Both the position numbers and the translations under genes were made by a program. Below the pieces are notes generated by a model. That model ran no database searches. It worked only from the letters and a program-made list of their open reading frames with translations, and was not told where the DNA came from. 64,000 nt of DNA from JASHPR01 sp963844655 (GTDB lineage Bacteria; Actinomycetota; Actinomycetes; Streptosporangiales; Streptosporangiaceae). Positions 1 through 8,108 of the stretch are shown here, piece after piece; the first letter of the stretch is position 1, and each line of letters starts with the position of its first letter. The DNA lies in NCBI GenBank assembly GCA_963844655.1, contig CAWJPA010000007.1, positions 1,612,001 through 1,676,000 on the forward strand. The letters run 5' to 3'.

Positions 1-121
1 GTCGTGCTGGCCCAGCGTCGCTCCGACGAGAGCCGCGTTCCCGGCGAGCCTGTCCCCCAGCCGAACATGACTATATCGGACTGTCAGTCACACATCAGGC
101 GACTTCCCCGGCTGTATTGCT

Positions 122-195
122 CCGGGGGGACGGCCCCCCAGACCCCCCCGCGCCCCATCCGCTCGGGCCAGCTCCGGCCGGCCGTCGCGGCTGGC
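122..195 (+). repeat. Dispersed palindromic repeat, copy R1
   Basis: A G6 tract and a C6 tract form a short hairpin with loop ACGG. A second C-rich tract and the core GCTCGGGCC..CTCCGGCCGGCC..TCGCGGC follow. The same architecture recurs at R2 (7971), R3 (13233), R4 (41082, inverted) and R5 (55428, inverted). R1 ends 17 bases before the methyltransferase start and keeps that frame open upstream of it, so an uncritical start call would place repeat-derived residues at the protein N-terminus. The rest of 1-212 shows no gene I can support. Confidence 0.8.
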
Positions 196-212
196 TCGGG
201 CAGACTGGTTGG

Positions 213-1028
213 GTGACCAGCCAGGTTCCGGTGGGCGACGCGGCCGACCCGCGTCTCGCGGACTACGTCCGCCTGACCGACGTGCACCTGCGCCGGAGCC
301 TGGAGGCGTCGCACGGGCTGTTCGTCGCCGAGGGCGAGAAGGTGATCAGGCGCGCGATCACCGCGGGCTACCCGGCACGGTCGCTGCTGCTCACCCGGGA
401 CACGCTGAGCGGGCTCGCGGACCTGGCCAGCGGCTTCCCCGGGCCCGTGTACGTGGTCTCGCAGGAGATCGCCAGGGAGCTGACCGGCTACCGGGTTCAC
501 CGCGGCGCCCTGGCCTCGATGCGGCGCCGCCCGGTTCCGCCGGTCGCCGACGTGATCGCGGGTGCGCGCCGCATCGTCGTGCTCGAGGACATGGTGGACC
601 ACACGAACGTCGGGGCGATCTTCCGGTGCACGGCCGCGCTCGGGTTTGACGCGGTCGTGCTGGCGCCGCGCTGCGCCGACCCGCTCTACCGGCGCGCGGT
701 CCGGGTGTCCATGGGCGCGGTGTTCGCCGTGCCCTACGCCCGGATGGACGACTGGCGGGAGGGCCTGTGCCGCCTCCGGGCCGACGGGTTCCGCCTGCTC
801 GCGCTGACCCCGGCGGCGGACGCGGCGCCGATCGGCGAGGTGCTGGCCAGCCTGGCGCCGGGCACCAGGCTCGCCCTGCTGCTCGGCGCCGAGGGGGAGG
901 GCCTGTCGGCTCGCTGGCTCGGCCAGGCTGACCTGTGCGTGCGAATACCGATGAGCCGGGGGGTGGACTCGCTCAACGTCGCGTCCGCGGCGGCCATCGC
1001 CTGCTACGCCCTGTCCGGTGGTGCCTAG
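213..1028 (+). CDS. SpoU/TrmH-family RNA 2'-O-ribose methyltransferase
   Basis: A 271-residue SAM-dependent methyltransferase of the SPOUT class that methylates a ribose 2'-OH in rRNA or tRNA. The N-terminal part (about residues 15-110) looks like the TrmH substrate-binding domain (LFVAEGEKVIRRAI). The three knot motifs are present: motif 1 with HTNVGAIFR near 130, motif 2 with LLLGAEGEGL near 225, and motif 3 with IPMSRGVDSLNVASA near 250. I chose the GTG at 213 because everything upstream in frame is encoded by repeat R1. The gene converges on the GNAT gene with a 4-base overlap of stops. The exact target nucleotide cannot be told from sequence. Confidence 0.9.
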   Translation: MTSQVPVGDAADPRLADYVRLTDVHLRRSLEASHGLFVAEGEKVIRRAITAGYPARSLLLTRDTLSGLADLASGFPGPVYVVSQEIARELTGYRVHRGALASMRRRPVPPVADVIAGARRIVVLEDMVDHTNVGAIFRCTAALGFDAVVLAPRCADPLYRRAVRVSMGAVFAVPYARMDDWREGLCRLRADGFRLLALTPAADAAPIGEVLASLAPGTRLALLLGAEGEGLSARWLGQADLCVRIPMSRGVDSLNVASAAAIACYALSGGA

Positions 1029-1627
1029 CCCAGCCGCATGCCGAACACGTGGAACTCGCTGTCGGCGTGCAGGCTGCTGAATCCCATGTGCGAGAAGAAG
1101 CCCTGGCCGTGCACGTTCCTGGCCCGCGCCCCGAGGTGGACGCCGCGCGACCCGCGGTCCCGCAGCGCCGCGAGCTGCAGCTCAATGAGCTGGCGGCCGT
1201 TCCCGCCGCCCTGGAACCGGGGCAGCAGATCGATATGCAAGTGCGAGGGATAGTCGGCCATGAGGTCCTCGTCGACCTCCCACGGATGGTGGATCTTGTC
1301 GGTGACCTGCTCGTCCCGCGTCCAGCGCCCGCGGCCCGCGGCATCGGGCTCGGGGTAGCGCTGCCGCAGGGCCGGCCACCAGTCCCGCTCCAGGCGCTGC
1401 TCGAACGCCCGGCTGTCCAGTGCGCCCAGGCAGTAGCCCCCCACCCCGGCCCCGTCCTCGGCCACGAACGCCAGCGCGGGCTCGAACACCCCGTACGGGG
1501 CCGCGTACACGTGCCCGAGCAGGTCCGGGTCGCGGAACTGCGCGGTCGCGTCGCGGCCGCTGTCCCCGGTCTGCAGGCAGACCTCGTACAGGGCGCGCAG
1601 GTCACTGGGCCGGTAGCCGCGGATCAC
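1025..1627 (-). CDS. GNAT acetyltransferase resembling the O-GlcNAcase HAT-like domain
   Basis: A 200-residue GNAT-fold protein, last gene of the sugar operon. The GTG start at 1627 overlaps the kinase stop as GTGA, so translation is probably coupled. Visible features are IRGYRPSDLRALYEV at the N-terminus, a long insertion (residues about 70-115, DWWPALRQRYPEP and following), HLHIDLLPRFQGGGNGRQL as the acetyl-CoA loop region (a variant of RxxGxG/A), and GFFSHMGF near the C-terminus. This layout matches, from memory, bacterial proteins related to the acetyltransferase-like C-terminal domain of O-GlcNAcases. With the GlcNAc-kinase-like neighbour it suggests an amino-sugar-related role, but the acceptor is unknown. 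Confidence 0.7.
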   Translation of the reverse strand: MIRGYRPSDLRALYEVCLQTGDSGRDATAQFRDPDLLGHVYAAPYGVFEPALAFVAEDGAGVGGYCLGALDSRAFEQRLERDWWPALRQRYPEPDAAGRGRWTRDEQVTDKIHHPWEVDEDLMADYPSHLHIDLLPRFQGGGNGRQLIELQLAALRDRGSRGVHLGARARNVHGQGFFSHMGFSSLHADSEFHVFGMRLG

Positions 1628-2655
1628 AGCGGCGCGGTCCCGTCCGGGTAGGCCGCGCGGAGCCGGGCCTGGGCGGCCGGCGGCGCCCCCAGATGGTCCA
1701 GGCCGAGCAGGGCCGCGCCGGCCACCGGCGGCACGTCGACGATGCGGGGGCTGGCCAGCGGGACCTCGTCCGCGAGCCGCCGGGTAATCTCCCCGGTCAG
1801 CAGCGGATCGCGCGCGGTCAGCACCCCGCCGCCGAGCACCACGGGCACCGGCTGGCTGCCCAGGTGCAGGCGGCGAATCGCTGTGAGTGCCATTACGCAC
1901 ACCTCACCGGCCTGGTGCCGCACAATGTCCGCGGCCACGCCGTCGCCGCCTTCGGCGGTCGCGAACAGCACCGGGACCAGGCCGATGATCACGTCACGGC
2001 CGAGCTTCCCGGTGTGAAAGGCCACCGCGACACCGTACATGCTGGCCTCGCCGAAGTGGGCGGCCACCGACTCGCGCAGCACGGTCTGCGGCCCGCGGCC
2101 GTCCTCGGCGCGGATCGCCCACCAGATGGCTTCTGTGCCCAGGCCGTAGCCGCCGCCCCAGTCCCCGGTCAGGGTGCCGAGCGAGAGAAACCGGGTGGTC
2201 TGCCCGTCCGGCGCGACGCCCACGCAGTTGATGCCCGCGCCGCAGGTGACGCCCACACCCCAGTGCGGGGCCGGGCCGTCGAGGCCGGCCCGGAGCACGG
2301 CGAAGGTGTCGTTGGCTACGTGCGTGGTGTCGGTCCAGCCTTCCGCGCGCAGCGCCTCGGTCAGCTCCTGCTCCTCCTCGGGCAGGTCGGCGTTGGCCAC
2401 GCAGGCCGATAGGTGCCGGGCGATCCGGGTCCCTGGGGCGGCCGGGGGCAGGTGCGCCCGGGTCACCGCGGCCTCCGCGACCGAGCCGAGCACCCCGACC
2501 ATCTGGTCGAGCGTCAGCTTGCTGGGCACACCGGGGCCCCGCACGCTGGCCAGCAGCGTGCCGTCCGCGGCGACCAGCGCCGCGTCGGTCTTGCTGTTGC
2601 CGCCGTCGATCGCCAGCACGGCGGGCAGTGCCCCGCCGGACTGCGGTGGGCTCAT
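1624..2655 (-). CDS. BadF/BadG-family sugar kinase, N-acetylglucosamine kinase-like
   Basis: A 343-residue member of the ASKHA superfamily that likely phosphorylates a hexose or N-acetylhexosamine with ATP in the cytoplasm. Phosphate-1 motif LAIDGGNSKTDAALV lies at residues 14-28. The phosphate-2 region is GVGVTCGAGINCVGV with a following SLGTLTGDWGGGYGLG. The adenosine motif VVLGGGVL lies about residue 270. The glycine-rich DWGGGYGLG stretch is typical of NagK-type BadF kinases. Its ATG overlaps the upstream GH4 stop (ATGA) and its own stop overlaps the GNAT start. Together with the GH4 enzyme it should feed phosphorylated sugar into glycolysis or amino-sugar catabolism. Substrate preference for GlcNAc is inferred from family and not proven. 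Confidence 0.85.
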   Translation of the reverse strand: MSPPQSGGALPAVLAIDGGNSKTDAALVAADGTLLASVRGPGVPSKLTLDQMVGVLGSVAEAAVTRAHLPPAAPGTRIARHLSACVANADLPEEEQELTEALRAEGWTDTTHVANDTFAVLRAGLDGPAPHWGVGVTCGAGINCVGVAPDGQTTRFLSLGTLTGDWGGGYGLGTEAIWWAIRAEDGRGPQTVLRESVAAHFGEASMYGVAVAFHTGKLGRDVIIGLVPVLFATAEGGDGVAADIVRHQAGEVCVMALTAIRRLHLGSQPVPVVLGGGVLTARDPLLTGEITRRLADEVPLASPRIVDVPPVAGAALLGLDHLGAPPAAQARLRAAYPDGTAPL

Positions 2656-3926
2656 GGGCTAGCCGCGCCGCCTGCCCACGGCAGGTACGGCGCGTTCTCG
2701 GCGATCAGCCGGTCGGCCAGCTGGCCGGCTAGCTCGTACTGGCCGACGAGCGGGTGCGCGAGCAGCGCCTCGGCCACCCGCTCCCGCCCGCCGCGCAGCG
2801 CCGCGTCCACGGCGAGCTCCTCATAGGAGGTCACGTGGGCCACCAGCCCGCGCATGATCGGGGCCAGCGGGGCCAGGGGCACGGCCTCGGCGCCGTTCGC
2901 GCCGATGGTCGCGGGCACCTCGATCACCGCGTCGTCGTCGAGGAACGGGAACGTGCCCGCGTTGCGCACGTTCACGATCTGGGTGTCCCTGGCGTCGGTG
3001 ACCAGCGAGGCGAGCAGGTCCACGGCCGCCTCCGAGTAGAACGCGCCGCCCCGGCGCATCAGCAGGTCCGGCTTGTGGTCCAGGGCCGGGTCGGCGTAGA
3101 GCTCCAGCAGCTCCCGCTCGATCTTGGCGACCTCCGCGGCGCGCGTCGGCCCGGTCTGCTGCTCCGCCACCACGGCGTCGTGCGCGTAGTAGTAGCGCAG
3201 GTAGTACGAGGGCACGGCGCCCAGGTCATGCAGGATGCTCTCCGGCAGCCCGATCTCCGCGGCGATCTGCGCGCCGTGGTCGGCGATGAGCCCGGGCAGG
3301 GCGTCCTTCCCGTCCACCATCACGGCCCGCTCCCAGGTGAGGTGGTTCAGGCCGACGTGGTCCAGGGCCACCCGGTCCGGGGGCACGCCGAGCAGGCTGG
3401 CGAACCGCCGCTGGAACCCGATGGCGGAGTTGCACAGCCCGATCGCCCGGTGGCCGGCGTCGAGCAGCGCCCTGGTCACGATGCCCACCGGGTTGGTGAA
3501 GTCGATGATCCACGCGTCGGCCAGGGAGCGGCGGCGTGCGCGGTCGGCGATGTCCAGGACCACGGGCACGGTGCGCAGCGCCTTGGCCAGCCCGCCCGCC
3601 CCGGTGGTTTCCTGGCCGACGCAGCCGCTTTCCAGCGGCCACGTCTCGTCCCGCTGGCGGGCCGCCTGGTAGCCGACCCGGAGCTGCAGCAGCACCGCGG
3701 CCGCGCCGTCCAGGCCGTCATCGAGATCGGTAGTCCAGCGCAGCCGGGCCGGATGACCCCGGGCCCGCATGATCCGTGCGGACACCGGTCCCACCAGCGC
3801 CAGCCGGCTCTCGTCGGGGTCGACCAGGACCATCTCGGTGACCTTGATGTCGCCGGACAGCCGGGCGATCCCGTCGACGAGCTCGGGCGTGTAGGTGGAC
3901 CCACCGCCGATTACCGCGAGTTTCAT
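2652..3926 (-). CDS. Glycoside hydrolase family 4 (6-phospho-beta-glucosidase type)
   Basis: A 424-residue NAD- and divalent-metal-dependent GH4 enzyme. These cleave glycosidic bonds by a redox elimination mechanism. The Rossmann motif KLAVIGGGSTYTPEL is at residues 2-16, NPV of the TNP motif near 145, the metal-ligand Cys in GLCNSAIGF at C165 and the metal-ligand His in VGLNHLTW at H195. GQETTGAGG (105-113) and the SYYLRYYY patch are family typical. The ATG directly abuts the upstream ATPase stop, which argues for one transcript. No PTS genes are nearby, so either the substrate is phosphorylated by the kinases of this locus or the enzyme acts on unphosphorylated glycosides, as some GH4 members do. 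The sister enzyme at 12116 carries an inserted repeat that this one lacks. Confidence 0.9.
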   Translation of the reverse strand: MKLAVIGGGSTYTPELVDGIARLSGDIKVTEMVLVDPDESRLALVGPVSARIMRARGHPARLRWTTDLDDGLDGAAAVLLQLRVGYQAARQRDETWPLESGCVGQETTGAGGLAKALRTVPVVLDIADRARRRSLADAWIIDFTNPVGIVTRALLDAGHRAIGLCNSAIGFQRRFASLLGVPPDRVALDHVGLNHLTWERAVMVDGKDALPGLIADHGAQIAAEIGLPESILHDLGAVPSYYLRYYYAHDAVVAEQQTGPTRAAEVAKIERELLELYADPALDHKPDLLMRRGGAFYSEAAVDLLASLVTDARDTQIVNVRNAGTFPFLDDDAVIEVPATIGANGAEAVPLAPLAPIMRGLVAHVTSYEELAVDAALRGGRERVAEALLAHPLVGQYELAGQLADRLIAENAPYLPWAGGAASP

Positions 3927-4934
3927 TCAGAAGGCCTTCACTTCCGCGCCGCTGCGGGCCACATGGCAGGCGGCTTCATGGTCGGGACCGAGCTCGCTGA
4001 GCTCGGGTGTCACCTGGTGGCACTCGTCGATGGCCAGCGGGCAGCGCCACCGGAACCGGCAGCCGGGCGTGGGGTCGATCACCCGGGGCGGCTCACCGCG
4101 GCCGACCTCCGCGGAGACGTTCAGCGGGGCGCGGGGGTCGGGCACGGCCGACAGCAGCAGCTGCGTATAGGGGTGCCTGGGGCTGGCCAGGACGTCCTCG
4201 AGCGGTCCCTGCTCGGCGACACGCCCGGCGTACATCACGATCAGCCGGTCGGCGACGTAGCGGGCGCTGGCGATGTCGTGGGTGATGTAGAGGATCGACA
4301 CGCCCTGAGAGTCGCGCAGGCCGGCCATGAGGTTGAGCAGCCCGATGCGAATCGAGACATCCAGCATGGAGACCGGCTCGTCGGCCACGATCAGCTTCGG
4401 CCGCAGGGCCAGGGCCTGGGCGAAGCCGACCCGCTGCCGCTGGCCCCCGCTCAGCTCGTGCGGGAACCGCTGCATGACCTCGGCAGCCGGCGTGAGCCCG
4501 ACGGCCTCGAGCACCCGCTCGGCCTCGGCCCGGCGCTGCTCGCCGGAGAGCTCGCTGCGGTGCAGCTTGAGGCAGCGCAGGAGGCCGTGCGACACCCGGA
4601 ACACCGGATTGATCGAGGCGAACGGATCCTGGAAGACCATCGGCACCTCGCCCCGGTAACGGAGCACATCCGGCCGGGATCGGATGGCCGACAGCGGCTT
4701 GCCCTGGAAGTAGATCTCGCCGTCGGTGGGCTTGTAGAGCTTGGTCAGGAGCCGGGCGACCGTGCTCTTGCCGCTGCCGCTCTCCCCGGCCAGCGCGACG
4801 ATCTCCCGTTCGCCGATGGAAAGGCTGACGCCGTCGACGGCGTGCAGCATGTGCCGGGACGTCATGCTTCCGATGCGGAAGTGCTTGGTCAGCCCCTCGG
4901 TCCGGAGGAGAGGAGTGCTGGTCGGCTCAGTCAT
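3927..4934 (-). CDS. Dpp/Opp-type ABC transporter ATPase (DppF-like)
   Basis: A 335-residue nucleotide-binding subunit. Walker A GESGSGKST is at 50-58, Q-loop FQDPF near 101, signature LSGGQRQRV at 161-169, Walker B LIVADE at 181-186 and switch His at 219. The C-terminal oligopeptide-transporter domain has Cys 292, 298, 305 and 323 in the pattern CX5CX6C...C. I chose the ATG at 4934, which overlaps the upstream ATPase stop by 8 bases; a start nine codons earlier is possible. It pairs with the ATPase at 4927-5976 and the two permeases. Despite the peptide-family label, the surrounding glycosidases and kinases argue that the cargo is an oligosaccharide. Confidence 0.92.
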   Translation of the reverse strand: MTEPTSTPLLRTEGLTKHFRIGSMTSRHMLHAVDGVSLSIGEREIVALAGESGSGKSTVARLLTKLYKPTDGEIYFQGKPLSAIRSRPDVLRYRGEVPMVFQDPFASINPVFRVSHGLLRCLKLHRSELSGEQRRAEAERVLEAVGLTPAAEVMQRFPHELSGGQRQRVGFAQALALRPKLIVADEPVSMLDVSIRIGLLNLMAGLRDSQGVSILYITHDIASARYVADRLIVMYAGRVAEQGPLEDVLASPRHPYTQLLLSAVPDPRAPLNVSAEVGRGEPPRVIDPTPGCRFRWRCPLAIDECHQVTPELSELGPDHEAACHVARSGAEVKAF

Positions 4935-5976
4935 CGCCGGTGCCGCCTTCGTCTTCCGCATACAGGAAGCAGCGGACCAGGGTGCCGTCGACGTCGTACA
5001 GCTGGGGCACCTCCTGCGGGCAGCGGGCCATGACCTTCGGGCAGCGCGGGGCGAAGCGGCAGCCGGGCGGGGGATGGGCCAGGTCCGGCGGGCGGCCGGG
5101 GATGCCGGTCAGCGGCACCTTCGGGCCCCGGATCGAGGGGAAGGCCTCCATGAGGCCGATCGTGTACGGGTGCCGCGGGGTGTCGAACACCTGCCGGGTG
5201 GGCCCGAACTCCTCGACCCGGCCCGCGTACATGACCATGAGGCGGTCGGAGAAGTGGCTGACCAGCGACATGTCGTGGGTAACGAAGACCACGGCGAAGC
5301 CCAGCCGCTCCTGCAGCTCCTTGATCTGCACCATCAGCGAGCGCTGCGCCACCACGTCCAGCGCCGAGGTGGGCTCGTCCATGATCACGAGGTCGGGGGA
5401 CAGCAGCATCGCCATCGCGATCATGGCCCGCTGCCGCATGCCGCCGGAGAGCTGGTGCGGGTAGCTCCGCAGGTGCACCGGGTCGATGCCGACCATCTTG
5501 AGCACCTCGGCCGACCGGTCGGCGATCTCGGCCTTGGAGGTCACGCCGTGCGCGCGCATAGCGTCGGAGAACTGGGCCGCGATCGACTTCACCGGGTTCA
5601 GCGCGTTCATCGCGCTCTGCATGACCACGGACAGGTTCTTCCAGCGCACCGAGGCCAGCTGGCTGTCGGTGAGCCCCACCATGTTCTGGCCCTTGAACAG
5701 CACGCTGCCACCGGAGATGGCCGCCGGGGGAGCCAGCAGCTGGGCGACGGCGAACAGCAGCGTGGACTTGCCGCACCCGGACTCGCCCACGATGCCGATG
5801 AACTCGCCGGAGTCGAGGTCGAAGCTGACCGAGTCCACCGCGCGGACGGTCCCGCGCTCCATGATGTAGTCGACCGTCAGGTCGCGCACGGCCAGCACTG
5901 TGCCTTCCGCGGCCCTGGCCGCCGGGCCGGCGGGCGGCGCGGCGCCGAGCACGTCGTCACCCCGGGCGCTTGACAC
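4927..5976 (-). CDS. Dpp/Opp-type ABC transporter ATPase (DppD-like)
   Basis: A 349-residue ATPase, partner of the DppF-like subunit. Walker A GESGCGKST is at 64-72, signature LSGGM at 176-180, Walker B LVIMDEPTSALD from 196, H-loop His at 234. The C-terminal extension carries Cys 306, 312, 319 and 336 in the same spacing as its partner. The GTG at 5976 overlaps the upstream permease gene by 20 bases. A later in-frame GTG (about 5952) would avoid most of that overlap and is an alternative. Transport is into the cytoplasm, powered by ATP hydrolysis at the dimer interface of the two ATPases. Confidence 0.92.
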   Translation of the reverse strand: MSSARGDDVLGAAPPAGPAARAAEGTVLAVRDLTVDYIMERGTVRAVDSVSFDLDSGEFIGIVGESGCGKSTLLFAVAQLLAPPAAISGGSVLFKGQNMVGLTDSQLASVRWKNLSVVMQSAMNALNPVKSIAAQFSDAMRAHGVTSKAEIADRSAEVLKMVGIDPVHLRSYPHQLSGGMRQRAMIAMAMLLSPDLVIMDEPTSALDVVAQRSLMVQIKELQERLGFAVVFVTHDMSLVSHFSDRLMVMYAGRVEEFGPTRQVFDTPRHPYTIGLMEAFPSIRGPKVPLTGIPGRPPDLAHPPPGCRFAPRCPKVMARCPQEVPQLYDVDGTLVRCFLYAEDEGGTGDD

Positions 5977-6958
5977 GGTTCCCCCGCATGCTCCGGACCG
6001 GCCGCAGGGCCGGGTTGCCGATTTCGTCGAACGCGTAGTTGAGCAGTGCGAACGCCGCCCCCAGGGCGACGATGCACAGGCCGGGCACGATGATCCACAG
6101 GGCCTGGCCGGTCTGGAACGCCTCGTTGTTCTCGGCCCAGTACAGCATCGTGCCCCAGCTGACGTCGGACGGGTTGCCGAGCCCGATGAACTGCAGGCTG
6201 GCCGAGAACAGCACCGCGTACAGGGCGTTAGTGAGGAACGCGGCCACCAGCAGCGAGGTCATGGTCGGGATGATCTCGACCGCGATGATGTAGAACGAGC
6301 GCTCTCCTCGGACCTTCGCGGCCTCGAGGAAGTCCCTGGTGCGCAGCGAGCGGGCCTGGGCGCGGAGCTGGCGCGCGGTGTAGGACCACGAGATGCACGT
6401 GATGACCGCGATCAGCACCCCGGTGCTGGCTCCGTGCAGGTAGCTGCCGATGACGATGAGCAGCGGGAACGCCGGGATGACCAGCAGCACGTCGGTGAGC
6501 AGGTTGAGTGCGCCGTCCCAGGTCCCGCCGAGGTAGGCGGCGGCCACGCCGATCAGCATCGCGATGAACGTGGCGCCGATGCCCACGCCGAACGCGATCA
6601 GCAGGACCGGCCGGGTGCCGTAGATCACCTGGGCGAACATGTCCTGGCCGAAGGCCGTGGTGCCGAGCAGATGGCTGGCGGACGGCCCGAGCCTGCGCGC
6701 GTAGATCTCGGCGCTCGGGTTGTCGTGCGCGATCAGCCCGGGGAACAGCGCCACGAAGCAGAAGATCACCAGCAGGGCCACGCCCACGGTGGCCTTGCGG
6801 TTGGAGGTGATGGCGCGGGCCATCCGCCGCGCCGAGCGCGCCCCGGTGACCCCGCCCGTCGTGCCCAGCATGCCGCCGGCGGGGGCCAGCGTCGTCGTGG
6901 TCAGCTGGCTGCTCTCGCCGCCGTCACCAGCGCCGCCCGGGCCGATGAGCGTCGTCAT
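5957..6958 (-). CDS. Dpp/Opp-type ABC transporter permease (DppC-like)
   Basis: A 333-residue inner-membrane permease. A low-complexity cytoplasmic N-terminus (about 45 residues) precedes a first membrane helix (VGVALLVIFCFVALFPGLI), then the periplasmic loop and five further helices as in DppC/OppC. The EAA-type coupling helix is visible around DFLEAAKVRGERSFYIIAVE. The start ATG at 6958 lies two bases after the stop of the other permease, so the two are translationally linked. The longer open frame that continues upstream is a shadow of the first permease. Confidence 0.9.
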   Translation of the reverse strand: MTTLIGPGGAGDGGESSQLTTTTLAPAGGMLGTTGGVTGARSARRMARAITSNRKATVGVALLVIFCFVALFPGLIAHDNPSAEIYARRLGPSASHLLGTTAFGQDMFAQVIYGTRPVLLIAFGVGIGATFIAMLIGVAAAYLGGTWDGALNLLTDVLLVIPAFPLLIVIGSYLHGASTGVLIAVITCISWSYTARQLRAQARSLRTRDFLEAAKVRGERSFYIIAVEIIPTMTSLLVAAFLTNALYAVLFSASLQFIGLGNPSDVSWGTMLYWAENNEAFQTGQALWIIVPGLCIVALGAAFALLNYAFDEIGNPALRPVRSMRGNRVKRPG

Positions 6959-6960
6959 CG

Positions 6961-7947
6961 CTACCTCGCTCCTCTGGTCCGCGGGTCCAGGATGGCGGTC
7001 GCGATGTCGGAGATCAGGATGGCCACCAGCACGGTCACGGTGATGAGCAGGAACAGCGCCTGCATCAGCGGGTAGTCGTCGTTGTCGACCGCCTGCAGCA
7101 GCAGGTAGCCCACACCCTGGTAGTTGAAGACCTCCTCGATCAGGATCGCGCCGCCGACCACGAACCCCAGCGACATGGCGAACCCGGTGAGGTTGGGCAG
7201 GATCGCGTTGCGGGCCGCGTAGTCGAGCATGATGCGGCGGCCCGGCAGCCCCTTGGCCCGGGCCATCCGCACGTAGTCCTCGGCCAGTGTGGTGATCATG
7301 GTGTTGCGCATGGTGAGGATCCAGACGCCGATGGTCGTGATCAGCAGCGTGAACGCGGGCAAGATCGCGTGCTCGGCCACGTTGCTGATGAACGCGGCGT
7401 TCAGCCCCGGGGTCAGCGTGTAGTTGTAGCTGAAGAAATACGGCAGCCAGTGCAGCTTGACCCCGAACAGCAAGATCAGTACCAGCCCGATCCAGAAGTA
7501 CGGGATCACCGTCATGATCACGAAGATCGGCGGCATGATGCTGTCCAGCCGCCCGCCGCGCCGCCAGGCCCCGAGGATGCCGATGCCGGTGCCCAGCACG
7601 AAGGCCAGGACCGTGGTGACGCCCACCAGGCCCAGGGTCCACGGGATCGCGTCGAGCACGATCCGGCCGACCGAGTTGCCCGGCTGGGTGGTAAGCGAGA
7701 CCCCGAACTTGCCGGTGGCCGTGTCGCCCAGGTAGGTGAAGTACTGGGAGATAAGGCTCTGGTGCCCCCCGACGCCGAACTCCGCGTCCAGCGCCTTGAG
7801 CGCCTGCGGGCTGACCCCGCCCTTGAACTTGCCCAGCACGGCCAGGGCCGGGTTGCCCGGCATCATCCGGGGCAGCAGGAAATTCAGTGTGAGCGCCACC
7901 CACAGGGTCAGCACGAAGAAGCCGAGACGGCGCGACACAAACCTCAT
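6961..7947 (-). CDS. Dpp/Opp-type ABC transporter permease (DppB-like)
   Basis: A 328-residue permease with the usual N-terminal signal-anchor helix (RRLGFFVLTLWVALTLNFLLPRMMPGNP) and EAA loop (EDYVRMARAKGLPGRRIML) before the last helices. The ATG at 7947 is preceded by GGAGG at good distance. An in-frame start further upstream would add 18 residues encoded partly by repeat R2 and is rejected. The 161-base gap to the binding-protein gene contains R2 and a strong hairpin, which probably reduces permease expression relative to the binding protein. Confidence 0.92.
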   Translation of the reverse strand: MRFVSRRLGFFVLTLWVALTLNFLLPRMMPGNPALAVLGKFKGGVSPQALKALDAEFGVGGHQSLISQYFTYLGDTATGKFGVSLTTQPGNSVGRIVLDAIPWTLGLVGVTTVLAFVLGTGIGILGAWRRGGRLDSIMPPIFVIMTVIPYFWIGLVLILLFGVKLHWLPYFFSYNYTLTPGLNAAFISNVAEHAILPAFTLLITTIGVWILTMRNTMITTLAEDYVRMARAKGLPGRRIMLDYAARNAILPNLTGFAMSLGFVVGGAILIEEVFNYQGVGYLLLQAVDNDDYPLMQALFLLITVTVLVAILISDIATAILDPRTRGAR

Positions 7948-7970
7948 GCCGTCCTCCTCTGTGCTAGTCC

Positions 7971-8044
7971 AGGGGGCTCTGCCCCCCGGAACCCCTGGCA
8001 TCCCATCCGCTCAGGCCAGCCTCCGGCCGGCCATCGCGGCTGGC
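7971..8044 (+). repeat. Dispersed palindromic repeat, copy R2
   Basis: Most diverged of the five copies. The hairpin arms read GGGGGC and GCCCCC instead of G6/C6, so the innermost pair is swapped while pairing is kept. The core has GCTCAGGCC and CCATCGCGGC changes against the other copies. It lies between the binding-protein and permease genes of the sugar operon. Confidence 0.75.
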
Positions 8045-8068
8045 AAGGGGCTGCGGCCCCGGGTTTAC

Positions 8069-8100
8069 CGGACGGCGCCCGCGGCTGCGGGCGCCGTCCG
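8069..8100 (-). terminator. Strong intercistronic hairpin after the binding-protein gene
   Basis: A perfect 14-bp stem (8069-8082 with 8087-8100) closed by a 4-base loop, starting 8 bases beyond the stop codon of the substrate-binding protein gene on the minus strand. There is no T-tract. This placement is common in ABC operons, where it protects the binding-protein mRNA 3' end or partly terminates transcription so that the binding protein is made in excess. Function is inferred from position. Confidence 0.65.
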
Positions 8101-8108
8101 GGCCCCTC

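Noticed and set aside
117..212. Longer N-terminus for the RNA methyltransferase
   Set aside because: The extra 32 residues would be encoded by repeat R1 and do not resemble the family; GTG 213 fits better.
2754..5033. Very long open frame on the strand opposite the GH4 and ATPase genes
   Set aside because: High GC makes antisense frames open. The sense strand encodes clear GH4 and ABC ATPase motifs, and the antisense product has no family-like features.
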